A stretch of DNA of 13,328 bases from an uncultured Oscillospiraceae bacterium (GCA_934456315.1 CAKSHG010000036.1:1-13328), one strand, 5' to 3'. Shown: positions 1 through 7,282, counted from the first letter of the stretch. The notes: generated by a model not told the origin, from the sequence alone. Numbers and translations: made by a program.

Positions 1-20
1 TTCATCAGGTTTCTTTCCAT
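1..20 (-). CDS. start of a downstream gene, probably 2-oxoacid:ferredoxin oxidoreductase alpha subunit (partial)
   Basis: An ATG at 18-20 overlaps the TGA of the ferredoxin gene (TGATG), and the six complete codons that remain read MERNLM before the window ends. Clostridial 2-oxoacid (2-oxoglutarate or 2-ketoisovalerate):ferredoxin oxidoreductases commonly have a short two-cluster ferredoxin subunit directly before an alpha subunit whose N-terminus contains a similar LMKGN-type stretch. The identification rests on that gene order plus six residues, so it is an inference. The translational overlap shows directly that the next gene is coupled to the ferredoxin. Confidence 0.45.
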
Positions 21-241
21 CACTTGTCACCTCCGTCAGGAATGATCGTTATCGCGCAGTCAGGGCACATCATCGCGCACATCGCGCAGGCAATGCACGC
101 GTCGTCGTCGATACAGACGGCGGTGTAATATCCCTTTGCATTCAGCTTTTCATGCGATATTTCCACGATCTTCTTCGGACATGCGGTGGTACACAGCGCA
201 CAGCCCTTGCAGGCCTCAAAGTCCACGTTCATCTTTGCCAT
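20..241 (-). CDS. 2x[4Fe-4S] ferredoxin, probable delta subunit of a 2-oxoacid:ferredoxin oxidoreductase
   Basis: This 73-residue protein has two canonical CxxCxxCxxxCP motifs, at Cys11/14/17/21 and Cys49/52/55/59, each followed by Pro. That is the bacterial 2[4Fe-4S] ferredoxin pattern. There is no signal peptide, so it acts in the cytoplasm, passing electrons to or from a partner enzyme. The ATG at 241 is chosen because an AAAGGGA ribosome site precedes it and the conserved part starts here; an in-frame extension upstream is arginine-rich antisense of the ATPase gene. Its stop overlaps the start of the next gene, as for the small ferredoxin subunit of KorDABC/VorDABC-type complexes that oxidise 2-oxoacids to acyl-CoA. 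Two extra cysteines (43 and 62) are not needed for the clusters. The ferredoxin fold is certain; the subunit role is inferred from context. Confidence 0.92.
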   Translation of the reverse strand: MAKMNVDFEACKGCALCTTACPKKIVEISHEKLNAKGYYTAVCIDDDACIACAMCAMMCPDCAITIIPDGGDK

Positions 242-260
242 TTCAATTCCCTTTCCTGAA

Positions 261-297
261 TCCGGAATCTCCGGACGCCCTGCGTTCAGGACGCAGG
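261..297 (-). promoter_or_regulatory. two tandem intercistronic hairpins between the ATPase and ferredoxin genes
   Basis: Four nt after the ATPase stop, the transcript can form a perfect 7-bp stem (CCTGCGT with ACGCAGG, 5-nt loop, 279-297). A second 6-bp stem of two TCCGGA copies around a 3-nt loop follows (261-275). Neither is followed by a T-run, so they are not intrinsic terminators. Processing or differential stability of the ferredoxin/oxidoreductase part of the mRNA is a plausible role, but it is inferred. Confidence 0.5.
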
Positions 298-300
298 TTT

Positions 301-960
301 CTATTCTTCCCAGAACGGGCGCACATACACGTCCACCGGGTAGGCTCCGTCTACGCCGAGGGTGCGCTCCGCAGCGGTCAGCACGACCGGGATCCCGGCT
401 GTCTGCGCGCACTTTAAAGCATAATCCGCCGTGACTTTTACATCATCGGCGGAAGTCTGTGAGCCCAGGTTCGAGCAGTTGATGATGCCTTTTGCCTTTA
501 TACGCGACACCTGCTCTATGTCGCGCAGAAGCTCCACAGCTTCCTCGGGAGTGCTTGTCAGATAGCGGTAGCGGTTCACGACGTAGTACAGCCCGCAGCC
601 CAGGTTGTTGAGCACGGTCGAGTACTGCCCCAGCGCCACTGCGCCGGTGTCGTCCCCTCCGACGTCGATGATGAGCCTGTCGCAGCCATTGACGACCGCA
701 GCCATGTCGAACCCCAGCGAGGGGATATCCAGGTTGGTATTCGCGAACTGCGGTGCTACTAGCTTTATCCCGTACTCGGTGAACAGCCCGGTGAAATCCG
801 CGGTGCGGAAGTATGGGTTCACGATATCGAGGTCGATTATCGTGACCCTTTCCCCGGACTTCGCGAGATCCACTGCGAGATTCACCGCGAGATTGGTCTT
901 GCCGGAGCCATAGTGACCCGTTACGGCGATTATCCTGCCAAGCTTATTCAGATCTGCCAT
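301..960 (-). CDS. SIMIBI-type P-loop ATP-binding protein (CooC/ArsA/MinD-like), function unknown
   Basis: This 219-residue cytoplasmic protein has a Walker A loop GHYGSGKT (residues 15-22), a switch I segment DLDIVNPYF (43-51) and a Walker B/switch II segment IIDVGGDDTG (97-106). These are in the order and spacing of the SIMIBI class of P-loop ATPases. The Walker A lacks the early lysine of true MinD/ParA proteins, so a partition or division role is not supported. It begins at the ATG that overlaps the zinc-ribbon gene stop (TGATG), and the next gene is a ferredoxin. SIMIBI relatives such as CooC, NifH, Mrp and ArsA handle metals or iron-sulfur centres, so a maturation or insertion role for the neighbouring iron-sulfur oxidoreductase is possible. 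No metal-binding CxxC is visible, and that role remains a guess. The family assignment is firm; the substrate is unknown. Confidence 0.85.
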   Translation of the reverse strand: MADLNKLGRIIAVTGHYGSGKTNLAVNLAVDLAKSGERVTIIDLDIVNPYFRTADFTGLFTEYGIKLVAPQFANTNLDIPSLGFDMAAVVNGCDRLIIDVGGDDTGAVALGQYSTVLNNLGCGLYYVVNRYRYLTSTPEEAVELLRDIEQVSRIKAKGIINCSNLGSQTSADDVKVTADYALKCAQTAGIPVVLTAAERTLGVDGAYPVDVYVRPFWEE

Positions 961-1493
961 CAATAATAGTAATACGAAAGCCCGCTGCCGATATTCACCA
1001 TGCTGACCGCAAACACGATCGCAAAAATGATGCCGACTGCAAATCCGATAGCCTGAATAACTATCATAGCCTGGCAGTAGTGCTTCTTGGTGACGGGAGT
1101 ATCCGAGCTTACGCCCCAGACGATGCACAGGATAAGGCTGATGATCCCGAACCAGGTGGTGAGGATTATCGTGCCTACCCACTGACCCATAGACATGGGA
1201 GTGTCGTTCACCGGCTGAACATTGTTGTTGAACTGCTGCGCGCTGGATCTGCCGTAGCTGTTGGTCTGCGCGGGCTGCGGAACGGTGTAGACGTTCTGCT
1301 GTGCAGTCTGGTTCGGCTGACCGTAATTGGGAACGCTGTTAACACTGGGCATTACGTCCTGCTGCGTGCCCATCGGGGTGGTCTGCGGGGTCTTTTCGAG
1401 CTGGACCGCTGCCGGGAGCGGCTCGCCGCATGACGGGCAGAATGCGCCGTCGCCTGTAACTAACGTGTTGCACTTTGTGCATACTCTCTGCAT
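960..1493 (-). CDS. zinc-ribbon protein with two C-terminal membrane segments
   Basis: This 177-residue protein has three parts. A small N-terminal zinc ribbon has CxxC at Cys5/8 and Cys19/22. A disordered linker follows (about 30-100), rich in Gln, Asn, Pro and Thr. Two hydrophobic segments come last (about 105-128 and 142-166), joined by a short polar turn containing TPVTKK, and the protein ends in GLSYYYY. Zinc-ribbon/two-helix proteins of this layout are common in Clostridia and are usually annotated as hypothetical; I do not recognise a characterised homologue. The ATG at 1493 has an AAGAGGT ribosome site 8 nt upstream. It is the first gene after the promoter at 1590-1618 and is coupled to the ATPase by TGATG. 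Its position suggests a membrane anchor or sensor for the redox operon, which is inference. The ORF and its topology are well supported. Confidence 0.85.
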   Translation of the reverse strand: MQRVCTKCNTLVTGDGAFCPSCGEPLPAAVQLEKTPQTTPMGTQQDVMPSVNSVPNYGQPNQTAQQNVYTVPQPAQTNSYGRSSAQQFNNNVQPVNDTPMSMGQWVGTIILTTWFGIISLILCIVWGVSSDTPVTKKHYCQAMIVIQAIGFAVGIIFAIVFAVSMVNIGSGLSYYYY

Positions 1494-1527
1494 TTAAATT
1501 ACCTCTTTTCGGTAGGTTTTGTAGAAC

Positions 1528-1580
1528 GGAAGCTAACCAGAAGCTTCCCTATAACATATACGAAAATGTTCGTTAATATG
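1528..1580 (-). promoter_or_regulatory. two stem-loops in the 5' leader of the zinc-ribbon/ATPase/ferredoxin operon
   Basis: The predicted mRNA 5' end is near 1583. Immediately inside it lies a stem-loop at 1555-1580 (CATAT/ATATG plus ACGA/TCGT, with a 2-nt bulge and 6-nt loop). A second follows at 1528-1548 (GGAAGCT/AGCTTCC, 7-bp stem, 7-nt loop). No T-run follows either, so they are not terminators. They do not cover the AAGAGGT ribosome site. 5' protection or a regulatory fold is possible; no known riboswitch class is recognisable. Confidence 0.45.
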
Positions 1581-1589
1581 TACAATTGT

Positions 1590-1618
1590 ATTGTATCATA
1601 ATAATCTTCCGGTGTCAA
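1590..1618 (-). promoter_or_regulatory. sigma-A promoter of the zinc-ribbon/ATPase/ferredoxin operon
   Basis: On the minus strand the -35 TTGACA (1613-1618) is separated by exactly 17 nt from the -10 TACAAT (1590-1595). A TG dinucleotide one base before the -10 makes it an extended -10 element. The predicted start is near 1583, leaving a leader of about 90 nt before the ATG at 1493. A second TATAAT-like hexamer lies further upstream near 1647, without a convincing -35. Confidence 0.82.
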
Positions 1619-1660
1619 TAACAATCCACGATGTCACAGAAATTTCATTATACTGACACC
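1611..1660. repeat. inverted repeat GGTGTCA/TGACACC overlapping the operon -35 element
   Basis: GGTGTCA at 1611-1617 and its exact complement TGACACC at 1654-1660 are 36 bp apart, and a further TGTCA lies between them at 1633-1637. The inner arm includes most of the -35 hexamer. It could be a regulator-binding pair or a weak transcript hairpin downstream of the acetyltransferase. A 7-bp match in a short intergenic region could also be chance. Confidence 0.3.
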
Positions 1661-1699
1661 ATTCAGCAACGAATTGCACCATATATGTGCATTATCCCG

Positions 1700-2122
1700 T
1701 CACTTTTCCAGCCACTGGCTCATGCCTGCGCCGAGAAGCTCGTTCGGGCGGTCGCGGAATCCGAACTGGCGATAGAACGGCTCGCGTTCTTTTGCTGACA
1801 TCAGATAAACCACGATCTTTTCCCCCGGCTCCAGCGTAGAGTACAGGTAATCCATCGTGCGGTGCATCATCTGCTTTCCTATTCCCTGGTGCTGATACTC
1901 CGGTATCACGATGACGTCCGTGATGAAGTTCGCGTAGCCGCCCTCGGACAGCACGCGTATCATTCCCACGCACTTCCCGTTGTCCCGGACGGTCGTTATA
2001 TGGAACGCGTTATTCAGCACGTTCCGGCAGATGCGGTCGGACAGCGGCATGAAATTCACCAGCCGGCGCATTTCCTTGTATTCCTCCAGCGTTGGCGCTT
2101 TATCTATAAATTCAAGTGCCAT
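1700..2122 (-). CDS. GNAT-family N-acetyltransferase
   Basis: This 140-residue single-domain protein has the acetyl-CoA-binding motif A of the GNAT fold: the strand ITDVIVIPEY (67-76) followed by the pyrophosphate loop QHQGIGK (77-83). A motif B-like segment EPFYRQFGF (114-122) lies near the C-terminus. The family transfers acetyl from acetyl-CoA to amines; the substrate cannot be read from the sequence. The ATG at 2122 is preferred over an in-frame TTG eight codons upstream because AGGAAG sits 6 nt before it. The gene lies 22 nt behind the ftsH terminator and has no obvious promoter of its own, so it may depend on read-through. No convincing terminator follows it. Confidence 0.88.
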   Translation of the reverse strand: MALEFIDKAPTLEEYKEMRRLVNFMPLSDRICRNVLNNAFHITTVRDNGKCVGMIRVLSEGGYANFITDVIVIPEYQHQGIGKQMMHRTMDYLYSTLEPGEKIVVYLMSAKEREPFYRQFGFRDRPNELLGAGMSQWLEK

Positions 2123-2128
2123 GTCGTT

Positions 2129-2134
2129 CTTCCT
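2129..2134 (-). promoter_or_regulatory. ribosome binding site that fixes the GNAT start
   Basis: AGGAAG on the minus strand ends 6 nt before the ATG at 2122. It lies inside the reading frame that a TTG start at 2146 would use, so the ATG is the supported start. Confidence 0.65.
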
Positions 2135-2144
2135 TTCTTTTATC

Positions 2145-2174
2145 AAACTAAAAGCCGTCCGATAACGGACGGCT
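2145..2174 (-). terminator. intrinsic terminator after ftsH
   Basis: Downstream of the ftsH stop the transcript forms a perfect 9-bp GC-rich stem (AGCCGTCCG with CGGACGGCT) around a 4-nt TTAT loop. It is followed by a T-rich tail (TTTAGTTTG). This is a standard Rho-independent terminator with a slightly broken U-tract, so some read-through into the acetyltransferase gene is plausible. Confidence 0.85.
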
Positions 2175-2186
2175 CCTGATTGCTCA

Positions 2187-4193
2187 TTATGCCTTGTTTT
2201 CGCCGTCAGAGGTGTCGCCGGACTGGGCGGTTCCCTCTGCCGGAGCGGTTTCCGGCTTTGCTTCCTCCGCAGGGTTCAGCTCTGCGATGTCCTCGGGCTT
2301 CTTCTTCGGATTGCCGTCGATGTCTATCTCGTCAGCCATCAGTTTGTAGAAATCCGGACCGTCTATCTTCTCATGCTTCATGAGATACTGCGCGCAGCGC
2401 TCCAGCAGGTCGCCGTGCTCGGTGAGTATCTCCTTCGCCTTTTCGTAGCCGGTTTCGATAAGCTCGCGGATCTCGCCGTCGATCTCTGCCGCAACGTTCT
2501 CGGAATAGTTCCTGCCCTGGGAATAATCCCTGCCGAGGAACACTTCCTGATTCTCGTGGCCGTAGAGTATCGGACCGAGCTTTTCGGAGAATCCGTAGCG
2601 GGTCACCATGTTCCTTGCAACGGAGGTCGCACGTTCGATATCATTGGACGCGCCGGTAGAGATGTCGTCCAGGATCAGCTTTTCAGCAACGCGTCCGCCG
2701 AGGAGGACGATGATCTCTTCCTCCATGTAGGTCTTGCTGACGAAGGATCTGTCCTTCTCCGGAACGTGCATCGTGAAGCCGCCCGCCATTCCGCGCGGGA
2801 TAATAGACACCTGGTGTACCTTATCCTGGGACTTGCAGAAGTAGGTCGTAATAGCATGGCCGGATTCGTGGTAGGCTGTGAGCCGCTTCTCCTCCGGGGT
2901 GACTACCTTGGACTTCTTCTCGGGTCCTGCCACTACCTTGATGGTTGCTTCCTCGATATCCGCCTTGGTTATCGCGCGGCGGTTTCCGCGCGCTGCGAGC
3001 AGCGCCGCTTCGTTCACGAGGTTCTCGAGGTCTGCGCCGGTGAAGCCGGCGGTGGTCGCCGCGATGGTCTTGAGGTCCACATCGGGACCGATGTTCTTGT
3101 TTCTTGTGTGGACCTTGAGTATCTCCTCACGGCCCTTGATGTCGGGGTAATTCACGACGATCTGTCTGTCGAAACGTCCCGGTCTTAACAGAGCCGGATC
3201 GAGGATATCGCGTCTGTTGGTCGCCGCCATTACTATTATGGAGTCGTTCTCGGTGAAGCCGTCCATTTCAACGAGCAGCTGGTTCAGGGTCTGCTCGCGC
3301 TCGTCGTGACCGCCGCCCAGACCTGCACCTCTCTGACGTCCCACCGCGTCTATCTCATCGATGAAGATGATGGACGGGGTCTTTTTCTTCGCCTGCTCGA
3401 ACAGGTCGCGGACACGGGACGCGCCCACGCCGACGAACATCTCGACGAAGTCGGAACCGCTTATCGAGAAGAACGGAGCGCCTGCCTCGCCGGCAACTGC
3501 CTTTGCGAGCAGGGTCTTACCTGTTCCGGGAGGGCCGACGAGCAGCACGCCCTTGGGGACTCTCGCGCCGATCTCGCGGTACTTACCGGGATTCTTCAGG
3601 AAGTCAACGATCTCCTCAAGCTCCTGCTTTTCCTCGTCAGCGCCTGCAACATCGTTGAAGGTGACCTTCTTGCCGGTGTTCTGGCGGACGTTCGCCTTGG
3701 AGAAGCTGGACATCTTTCCGCCGCCGGTGCTCTGGCGCATTACGATGACCGTAAAGATGATCATCACGCCGACAAGCAGCAGGTACGGCAGCACGCTCGT
3801 CAGGAACGTGTTGTCGGAGATCGGGATATAGTCCTCAACGAGGGGATCGTCGGGATTCGCTTCATTGTACCGCAGGCGGTAGTTAGCGATCTTGCCGTCC
3901 GTTGTGTAGCCGGAGTTGATGTCGTTGATGAAGATGCTCACGTTCGGCACCGTGTACTGATGCGCCGGAGCATTCGCAGCTTCGCCCTTCAGCTTGTAGG
4001 TCAGCGCGCCGCTGCCGAGGTCGAGCTGATACTGTGACACGTTCAGGTCGTCGAACTCGGAGATAACGCCGGAGTATGTCACCGTTGTGCGCGAGGAATT
4101 GCTCGCCATGTTAAGTACCGACACCAGTCCGAAAATCAGAAGGAAGATAATTACAAGATAAATAATTACACCTTTTAATTTGTTAGAATTCAT
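2187..4193 (-). CDS. ftsH: FtsH, membrane-bound ATP-dependent zinc metalloprotease
   Basis: This 668-residue protein degrades misfolded membrane proteins and selected short-lived regulators. The order is: transmembrane helix 1 (about 8-28), an extracytoplasmic domain of about 100 residues, helix 2 (about 133-152), then the AAA+ module. The AAA+ module shows Walker A GPPGTGKT (220-227), pore loop FVGVG (253-257), Walker B IIFIDEID (275-282) and the second region of homology with its arginine fingers (324-343). The protease domain has the zinc motif HESGH (442-446) with a third ligand at Asp518 in TGASND. The tail after about residue 630 is acidic, Pro/Ala-rich and variable, as in many FtsH proteins. 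The ATG at 4193 has an AAGGCGG ribosome site and starts just before helix 1; a TTG 13 codons upstream is less likely. It has its own promoter, and the usual hpt gene between tilS and ftsH is absent. Confidence 0.98.
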   Translation of the reverse strand: MNSNKLKGVIIYLVIIFLLIFGLVSVLNMASNSSRTTVTYSGVISEFDDLNVSQYQLDLGSGALTYKLKGEAANAPAHQYTVPNVSIFINDINSGYTTDGKIANYRLRYNEANPDDPLVEDYIPISDNTFLTSVLPYLLLVGVMIIFTVIVMRQSTGGGKMSSFSKANVRQNTGKKVTFNDVAGADEEKQELEEIVDFLKNPGKYREIGARVPKGVLLVGPPGTGKTLLAKAVAGEAGAPFFSISGSDFVEMFVGVGASRVRDLFEQAKKKTPSIIFIDEIDAVGRQRGAGLGGGHDEREQTLNQLLVEMDGFTENDSIIVMAATNRRDILDPALLRPGRFDRQIVVNYPDIKGREEILKVHTRNKNIGPDVDLKTIAATTAGFTGADLENLVNEAALLAARGNRRAITKADIEEATIKVVAGPEKKSKVVTPEEKRLTAYHESGHAITTYFCKSQDKVHQVSIIPRGMAGGFTMHVPEKDRSFVSKTYMEEEIIVLLGGRVAEKLILDDISTGASNDIERATSVARNMVTRYGFSEKLGPILYGHENQEVFLGRDYSQGRNYSENVAAEIDGEIRELIETGYEKAKEILTEHGDLLERCAQYLMKHEKIDGPDFYKLMADEIDIDGNPKKKPEDIAELNPAEEAKPETAPAEGTAQSGDTSDGENKA

Positions 4194-4299
4194 TAATACC
4201 GCCTTTCCGGAAGATATTTCCTTGATACGCAATATAATATAGTATACCCAGCCAAAAGCATTTTATCTCTAATTAATTTATGCCACAAATGGGGGTAGA

Positions 4300-4321
4300 T
4301 GTCCCTATTTTTATTTGGACA
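4300..4321 (-). promoter_or_regulatory. hairpin at the predicted 5' end of the ftsH mRNA
   Basis: TGTCC and GGACA form a 5-bp stem around a 12-nt A-rich loop, and the stem begins at or next to the predicted start near 4321. Further inside, a weaker GGG/CCC hairpin flanked by AAAT/ATTT is possible around 4288-4309, competing with the first. No known leader class is recognised. Confidence 0.4.
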
Positions 4322-4327
4322 ATGAAT

Positions 4328-4356
4328 ATTATAGCACACTTTTAATCAAATTGCAA
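4328..4356 (-). promoter_or_regulatory. extended -10 promoter of ftsH
   Basis: The 212-nt gap between tilS and ftsH (4194-4405) is AT-rich. On the minus strand it holds TTGCAA (4351-4356), a 17-nt spacer and TATAAT (4328-4333), with TGC directly before the -10, giving an extended -10. The predicted start is near 4321 and the leader is about 127 nt. No terminator is visible after tilS, so ftsH may also receive transcripts from the upstream operon. Confidence 0.8.
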
Positions 4357-4405
4357 ACTATTTCGGTGAATATTTTATGAAAATTTAGGTGAAAAACTGT
4401 GATGG

Positions 4406-5443
4406 TTAATTAATCGAAGCTGGCTTTTCATGCTTACGGTAATGCTGCTCCGACTGCTCGATGTAGGCTACTCCGCGCTTTACAACGAAGAATTTCCCGC
4501 GGCAGGGATTGAACTTGCCCCCGCCCTGCGCGATGATATCCCGTGCGGTGTTTATCCGCAGCGCGCTCGGCTCGATCCCGCCGGAATTCAGTATCAGCTT
4601 TATCGCGCGGCTCTGAACCGGCTTCGGCAGGGAGGCGAGTGCCTCCGCTTTCCAGCCGGGGCGTTCTTCCCAGGTGGGTTCTTCGCCCTCCGCCGCAGGA
4701 AGTTTCAGCCGGACTGTCGTCTGCGCATCGGTCAGCGCCTGCCGCGCCATTCCGTCGAGGAAGTCGCTGTCCTCCCGGAGCGACTGCTCCATTCGGTTCA
4801 TCGTACCGAACAGCGAGCCGTTTATTTTCAGCATTTCCGGGAGTATTATGTGCCGTATCCTGTTGCGGGTGTAATCGGTGGAGAGGTTCGTTTTGTCCGT
4901 GACCCAGGTCAGCCCCCGCGCGGAGCAGTACTCCTCGACCTCCCTGCGGGTGCAGAGAATCAGCGGGCGGATTATGTTCCCGCGCACGGGAGGAACTCCG
5001 CAAAGCCCTTTCAGCCCCGTTCCGCGCATGAGGTTCAGCAGCACGGTTTCGGCGCAGTCGTTGGAATTGTGCGCCGTCGCGAGCTTCTTCCCGCGGGAAA
5101 CCTCCGCGAAGAAATCGTACCGCACTCGGCGGGCGCACTCCTCAAGGCTCTCGTGCTTCTGCTGCATGGAGGCGACGTCCGCTTCCAGCACGCGAAGCTC
5201 CACCCCGAGCCTTTCGCACAGCTCCACGCAGAAACGCATGTCCGCGTCCGATTCCTCGCCACGGAGATGATGATTAACATGACACGCAGAAACTGTTATC
5301 CCCAGCTCCGCGGAAAGCTCCGTCAGGGCATAGAGCAGCGAAACGCTGTCTGCCCCGCCCGAAAGCGCGGCAACAACAGCGTCCCCCTTTTCGATCATTT
5401 TGTACTCGGCAAGCGCCGACCTGATGTTATCAAGAAAGTCCAT
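4406..5443 (-). CDS. tilS: TilS, tRNA(Ile)-lysidine synthetase (short form)
   Basis: TilS adenylates C34 of the CAU-anticodon tRNA-Ile and replaces the C2 oxygen with lysine, so the tRNA reads AUA as isoleucine. The 345-residue protein has the N-type ATP-pyrophosphatase P-loop SGGADS (28-33), the family segment HVNHHLRG (55-62), the AHNSNDCAET segment (124-133) preceding LMRGTG, and RNRIRH (193-198). Many Firmicutes TilS proteins are around 450 residues with an additional C-terminal domain. This one stops soon after the substrate-binding domain, ending in KPASIN*, and appears to lack that domain. The ATG at 5443 has AAGGGG 7 nt upstream and lies 9 nt after the dnaB stop. The AHxxDDQAET motif is changed to N/N/C at three positions, which seems a lineage variant rather than inactivation because the P-loop is intact. 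Confidence 0.94.
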   Translation of the reverse strand: MDFLDNIRSALAEYKMIEKGDAVVAALSGGADSVSLLYALTELSAELGITVSACHVNHHLRGEESDADMRFCVELCERLGVELRVLEADVASMQQKHESLEECARRVRYDFFAEVSRGKKLATAHNSNDCAETVLLNLMRGTGLKGLCGVPPVRGNIIRPLILCTRREVEEYCSARGLTWVTDKTNLSTDYTRNRIRHIILPEMLKINGSLFGTMNRMEQSLREDSDFLDGMARQALTDAQTTVRLKLPAAEGEEPTWEERPGWKAEALASLPKPVQSRAIKLILNSGGIEPSALRINTARDIIAQGGGKFNPCRGKFFVVKRGVAYIEQSEQHYRKHEKPASIN

Positions 5444-5452
5444 TCCGACCCC

Positions 5453-6817
5453 TTACTGCCCCTCCTGCCGCACAAGCTCCGCGTTGGTAAAGCGCGTGTA
5501 CTCGCCGTCCCAGCCGAGCGCGACCGTTCCCGGCTCGCCGTGACGGTTCTTCGCTACGATACACTCGCAGGCGTGAACGTTGGGGTCAGTTTTATCATAA
5601 TAAGAATTTCGGTAGAGGAACATAACGATATCCGCGTCCTGCTCGATAGAGCCGGATTCACGCAGGTCCGACAGCAGCGGACGCTTGTCCGGGCGCTGCT
5701 CGGTTCCTCGCGCAAGCTGCGACAGCGTGATGACCGGAACGTTCAGCTCCTTCGCCATTACTTTCAGGTTTCGTGTGATATCGGAAATTTCCAGCACTCG
5801 GTTGCCGTTGTAATTCCTGGTGGACGACATGAGCTGGAGGTAGTCGATGATGACCAGTCCGAGGTTCTTCATGCGGCGCAGCTTCGCCTTCATGGACGCA
5901 ACGGTTATGCCCGGAGTGTCGTCGATGTAGATACCGAGCCGCGACAGCACGTCGGAAGCCCTGCCGATATCCTTCCATTTCTCGGGCTGTATCTCGCCGG
6001 TCTTCATCGCGTCGGAAGTCAGCGACGCCTCGCTGCTTATCATTCGGCTGACTATCTGCTCTTTAGACATCTCAAGGCTGAATATCGCTATGGATTTTTC
6101 CGGGTACTTCTTCCCGACATTCGTTGCGATGTTCATGGCGAACGACGTCTTGCCCATACCGGGTCGCGCCGCGAGGATTATCAGGTCGGAGCCGTTAAGT
6201 CCGTAGATCCTGCGGTCTAGCTCGCGGTACAGCGTCGACAGACCTGTGATGGTCTGCCCCTTTCCCTCCCGGGCGGCTTTATACAGCTCGTCCAGTGCGC
6301 GGATACGGTCGAGGACTATCCCGCCGATGTGGGTCAGTCCCTTTATTTCCGCGCCGCTGCGGATATCGAATATCTTCTGCTCGGCGAGGTCGATGAGCGT
6401 GTTCGCGTCCTCGGTCCCCTCATTCACGGCGTCGATGATATCCTTTGAGGCGAATATCAGGCTGCGCGCCATGTACTTATCCGCAACTATCGCCGCGTAT
6501 TTCCCGACTGTGGAGATACTAGGCACTGCGGTCATCAGCCGCGCGAGGTACTCCTTAGCCTGCTCCGGAGTTTCGAATACGTTCTGCCGCATAACGGCGT
6601 CCAGAACCGTAACGATGTCTATCTTGTCGCCGGCAAGGTACATATTCAGCATAACGCCGTAAACGGAGCGGTTCAGCGCAACGTAAAAATGATCCGGCTG
6701 GAGCGTTGTCGCAAGCTCGGGCATGACGGTGCTGTCCATAAGGACAGCGCCCAGCACCGACTGCTCCGCGTCAATACTGCACGGGACGTTTACCCCGGAG
6801 AGATCGTATTCAGCCAT
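5453..6817 (-). CDS. dnaB: replicative DNA helicase DnaB (B. subtilis DnaC)
   Basis: This 454-residue hexameric 5'-3' helicase unwinds DNA at the replication fork. The N-terminal domain begins with the family signature SIDAEQSVLGAVL (14-26). The RecA-like domain has Walker A ARPGMGKTS (217-225), the FSLEMS segment (246-251), Walker B LVIIDYLQLM (321-330) with Asp325, and SQLARGTEQRPDKRP-LLSDLRESG (366-389), followed by the IEQDADIV arginine-finger region. The length is usual for the family and no intein is present. The start codon lies one nt after the rplI stop (TGATATG), so the two are translationally coupled. gdpP-rplI-dnaB is a conserved Firmicutes order (yybT-rplI-dnaC in B. subtilis). 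Confidence 0.98.
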   Translation of the reverse strand: MAEYDLSGVNVPCSIDAEQSVLGAVLMDSTVMPELATTLQPDHFYVALNRSVYGVMLNMYLAGDKIDIVTVLDAVMRQNVFETPEQAKEYLARLMTAVPSISTVGKYAAIVADKYMARSLIFASKDIIDAVNEGTEDANTLIDLAEQKIFDIRSGAEIKGLTHIGGIVLDRIRALDELYKAAREGKGQTITGLSTLYRELDRRIYGLNGSDLIILAARPGMGKTSFAMNIATNVGKKYPEKSIAIFSLEMSKEQIVSRMISSEASLTSDAMKTGEIQPEKWKDIGRASDVLSRLGIYIDDTPGITVASMKAKLRRMKNLGLVIIDYLQLMSSTRNYNGNRVLEISDITRNLKVMAKELNVPVITLSQLARGTEQRPDKRPLLSDLRESGSIEQDADIVMFLYRNSYYDKTDPNVHACECIVAKNRHGEPGTVALGWDGEYTRFTNAELVRQEGQ

Positions 6818-6818
6818 A

Positions 6819-7265
6819 TCAGCCCTCTACAACGCTTACCGTGAACTTAGCGGTAACGCCCGCATACAGGCGCGCTTCTGCAGAGAAATCGCCGAATCCC
6901 TCGATCTTGAGGTTGATGTTGATCTTCTTCTTGTCAACGTCGCAGCCCAGTTCCTGCTTGATAGCTGCGGAAACTTCCTTTGCGGTCACGGTGCCGAACA
7001 GCCTGCCGTTCTGACCTGCCTTAGCGCGGACGGTGATCTTCTTGTCCTGGAGCTTTGCAGCGATGTCCTTTGCGTTGGCGATGTCAACGTCTATCTTGTG
7101 CTGCGCGGAGTCCTTCTGACCCTGGAGCAGGTTGAGGTTCTTTGCGGAGGCTTCCTGCGCGAGTCCCTTTTTAATAAGGAAGTTAACGCCGTAGCCGTCC
7201 TTAACCTCGTGTACCTCGCCCTTCTTACCTGTGCCCTTTACGTCCTGAAGTAAGATAACTTTCAT
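6819..7265 (-). CDS. rplI: 50S ribosomal protein L9
   Basis: This 148-residue protein is the normal length for L9. It starts with the family N-terminal domain, [18 protein letters not shown], then [18 protein letters not shown] long lysine-rich connecting helix (about 42-75) and a C-terminal domain with [13 protein letters not shown] (86-98) follow. L9 binds 23S rRNA domain V near the L1 stalk and helps keep the reading frame. An AGGAGG ribosome site stands just before the ATG, the strongest in the operon, which fits the high protein demand. It lies 17 nt after gdpP and 1 nt before dnaB. Confidence 0.98.
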   Translation of the reverse strand: MKVILLQDVKGTGKKGEVHEVKDGYGVNFLIKKGLAQEASAKNLNLLQGQKDSAQHKIDVDIANAKDIAAKLQDKKITVRAKAGQNGRLFGTVTAKEVSAAIKQELGCDVDKKKININLKIEGFGDFSAEARLYAGVTAKFTVSVVEG

Positions 7266-7282
7266 CTTGTTTTCCTCCTGTA

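Noticed and set aside
1675..1691. TGCAC/GTGCA hairpin after the GNAT gene as a terminator
   Set aside because: Only 5 bp with a 7-nt loop and no T-run in the transcript direction.
4191..4232. 13-codon N-terminal extension of FtsH from a TTG
   Set aside because: The ATG at 4193 has a ribosome site and starts immediately before the first membrane helix, as in the family; the extension would precede it without a signal.
4430..6220. 596-codon open frame on the plus strand across tilS and dnaB
   Set aside because: It is antisense to two well-recognised genes and spans their junction. It is His/Arg/Val-rich as expected from mirrored GC-rich codons, and no family resemblance or ribosome site is seen.
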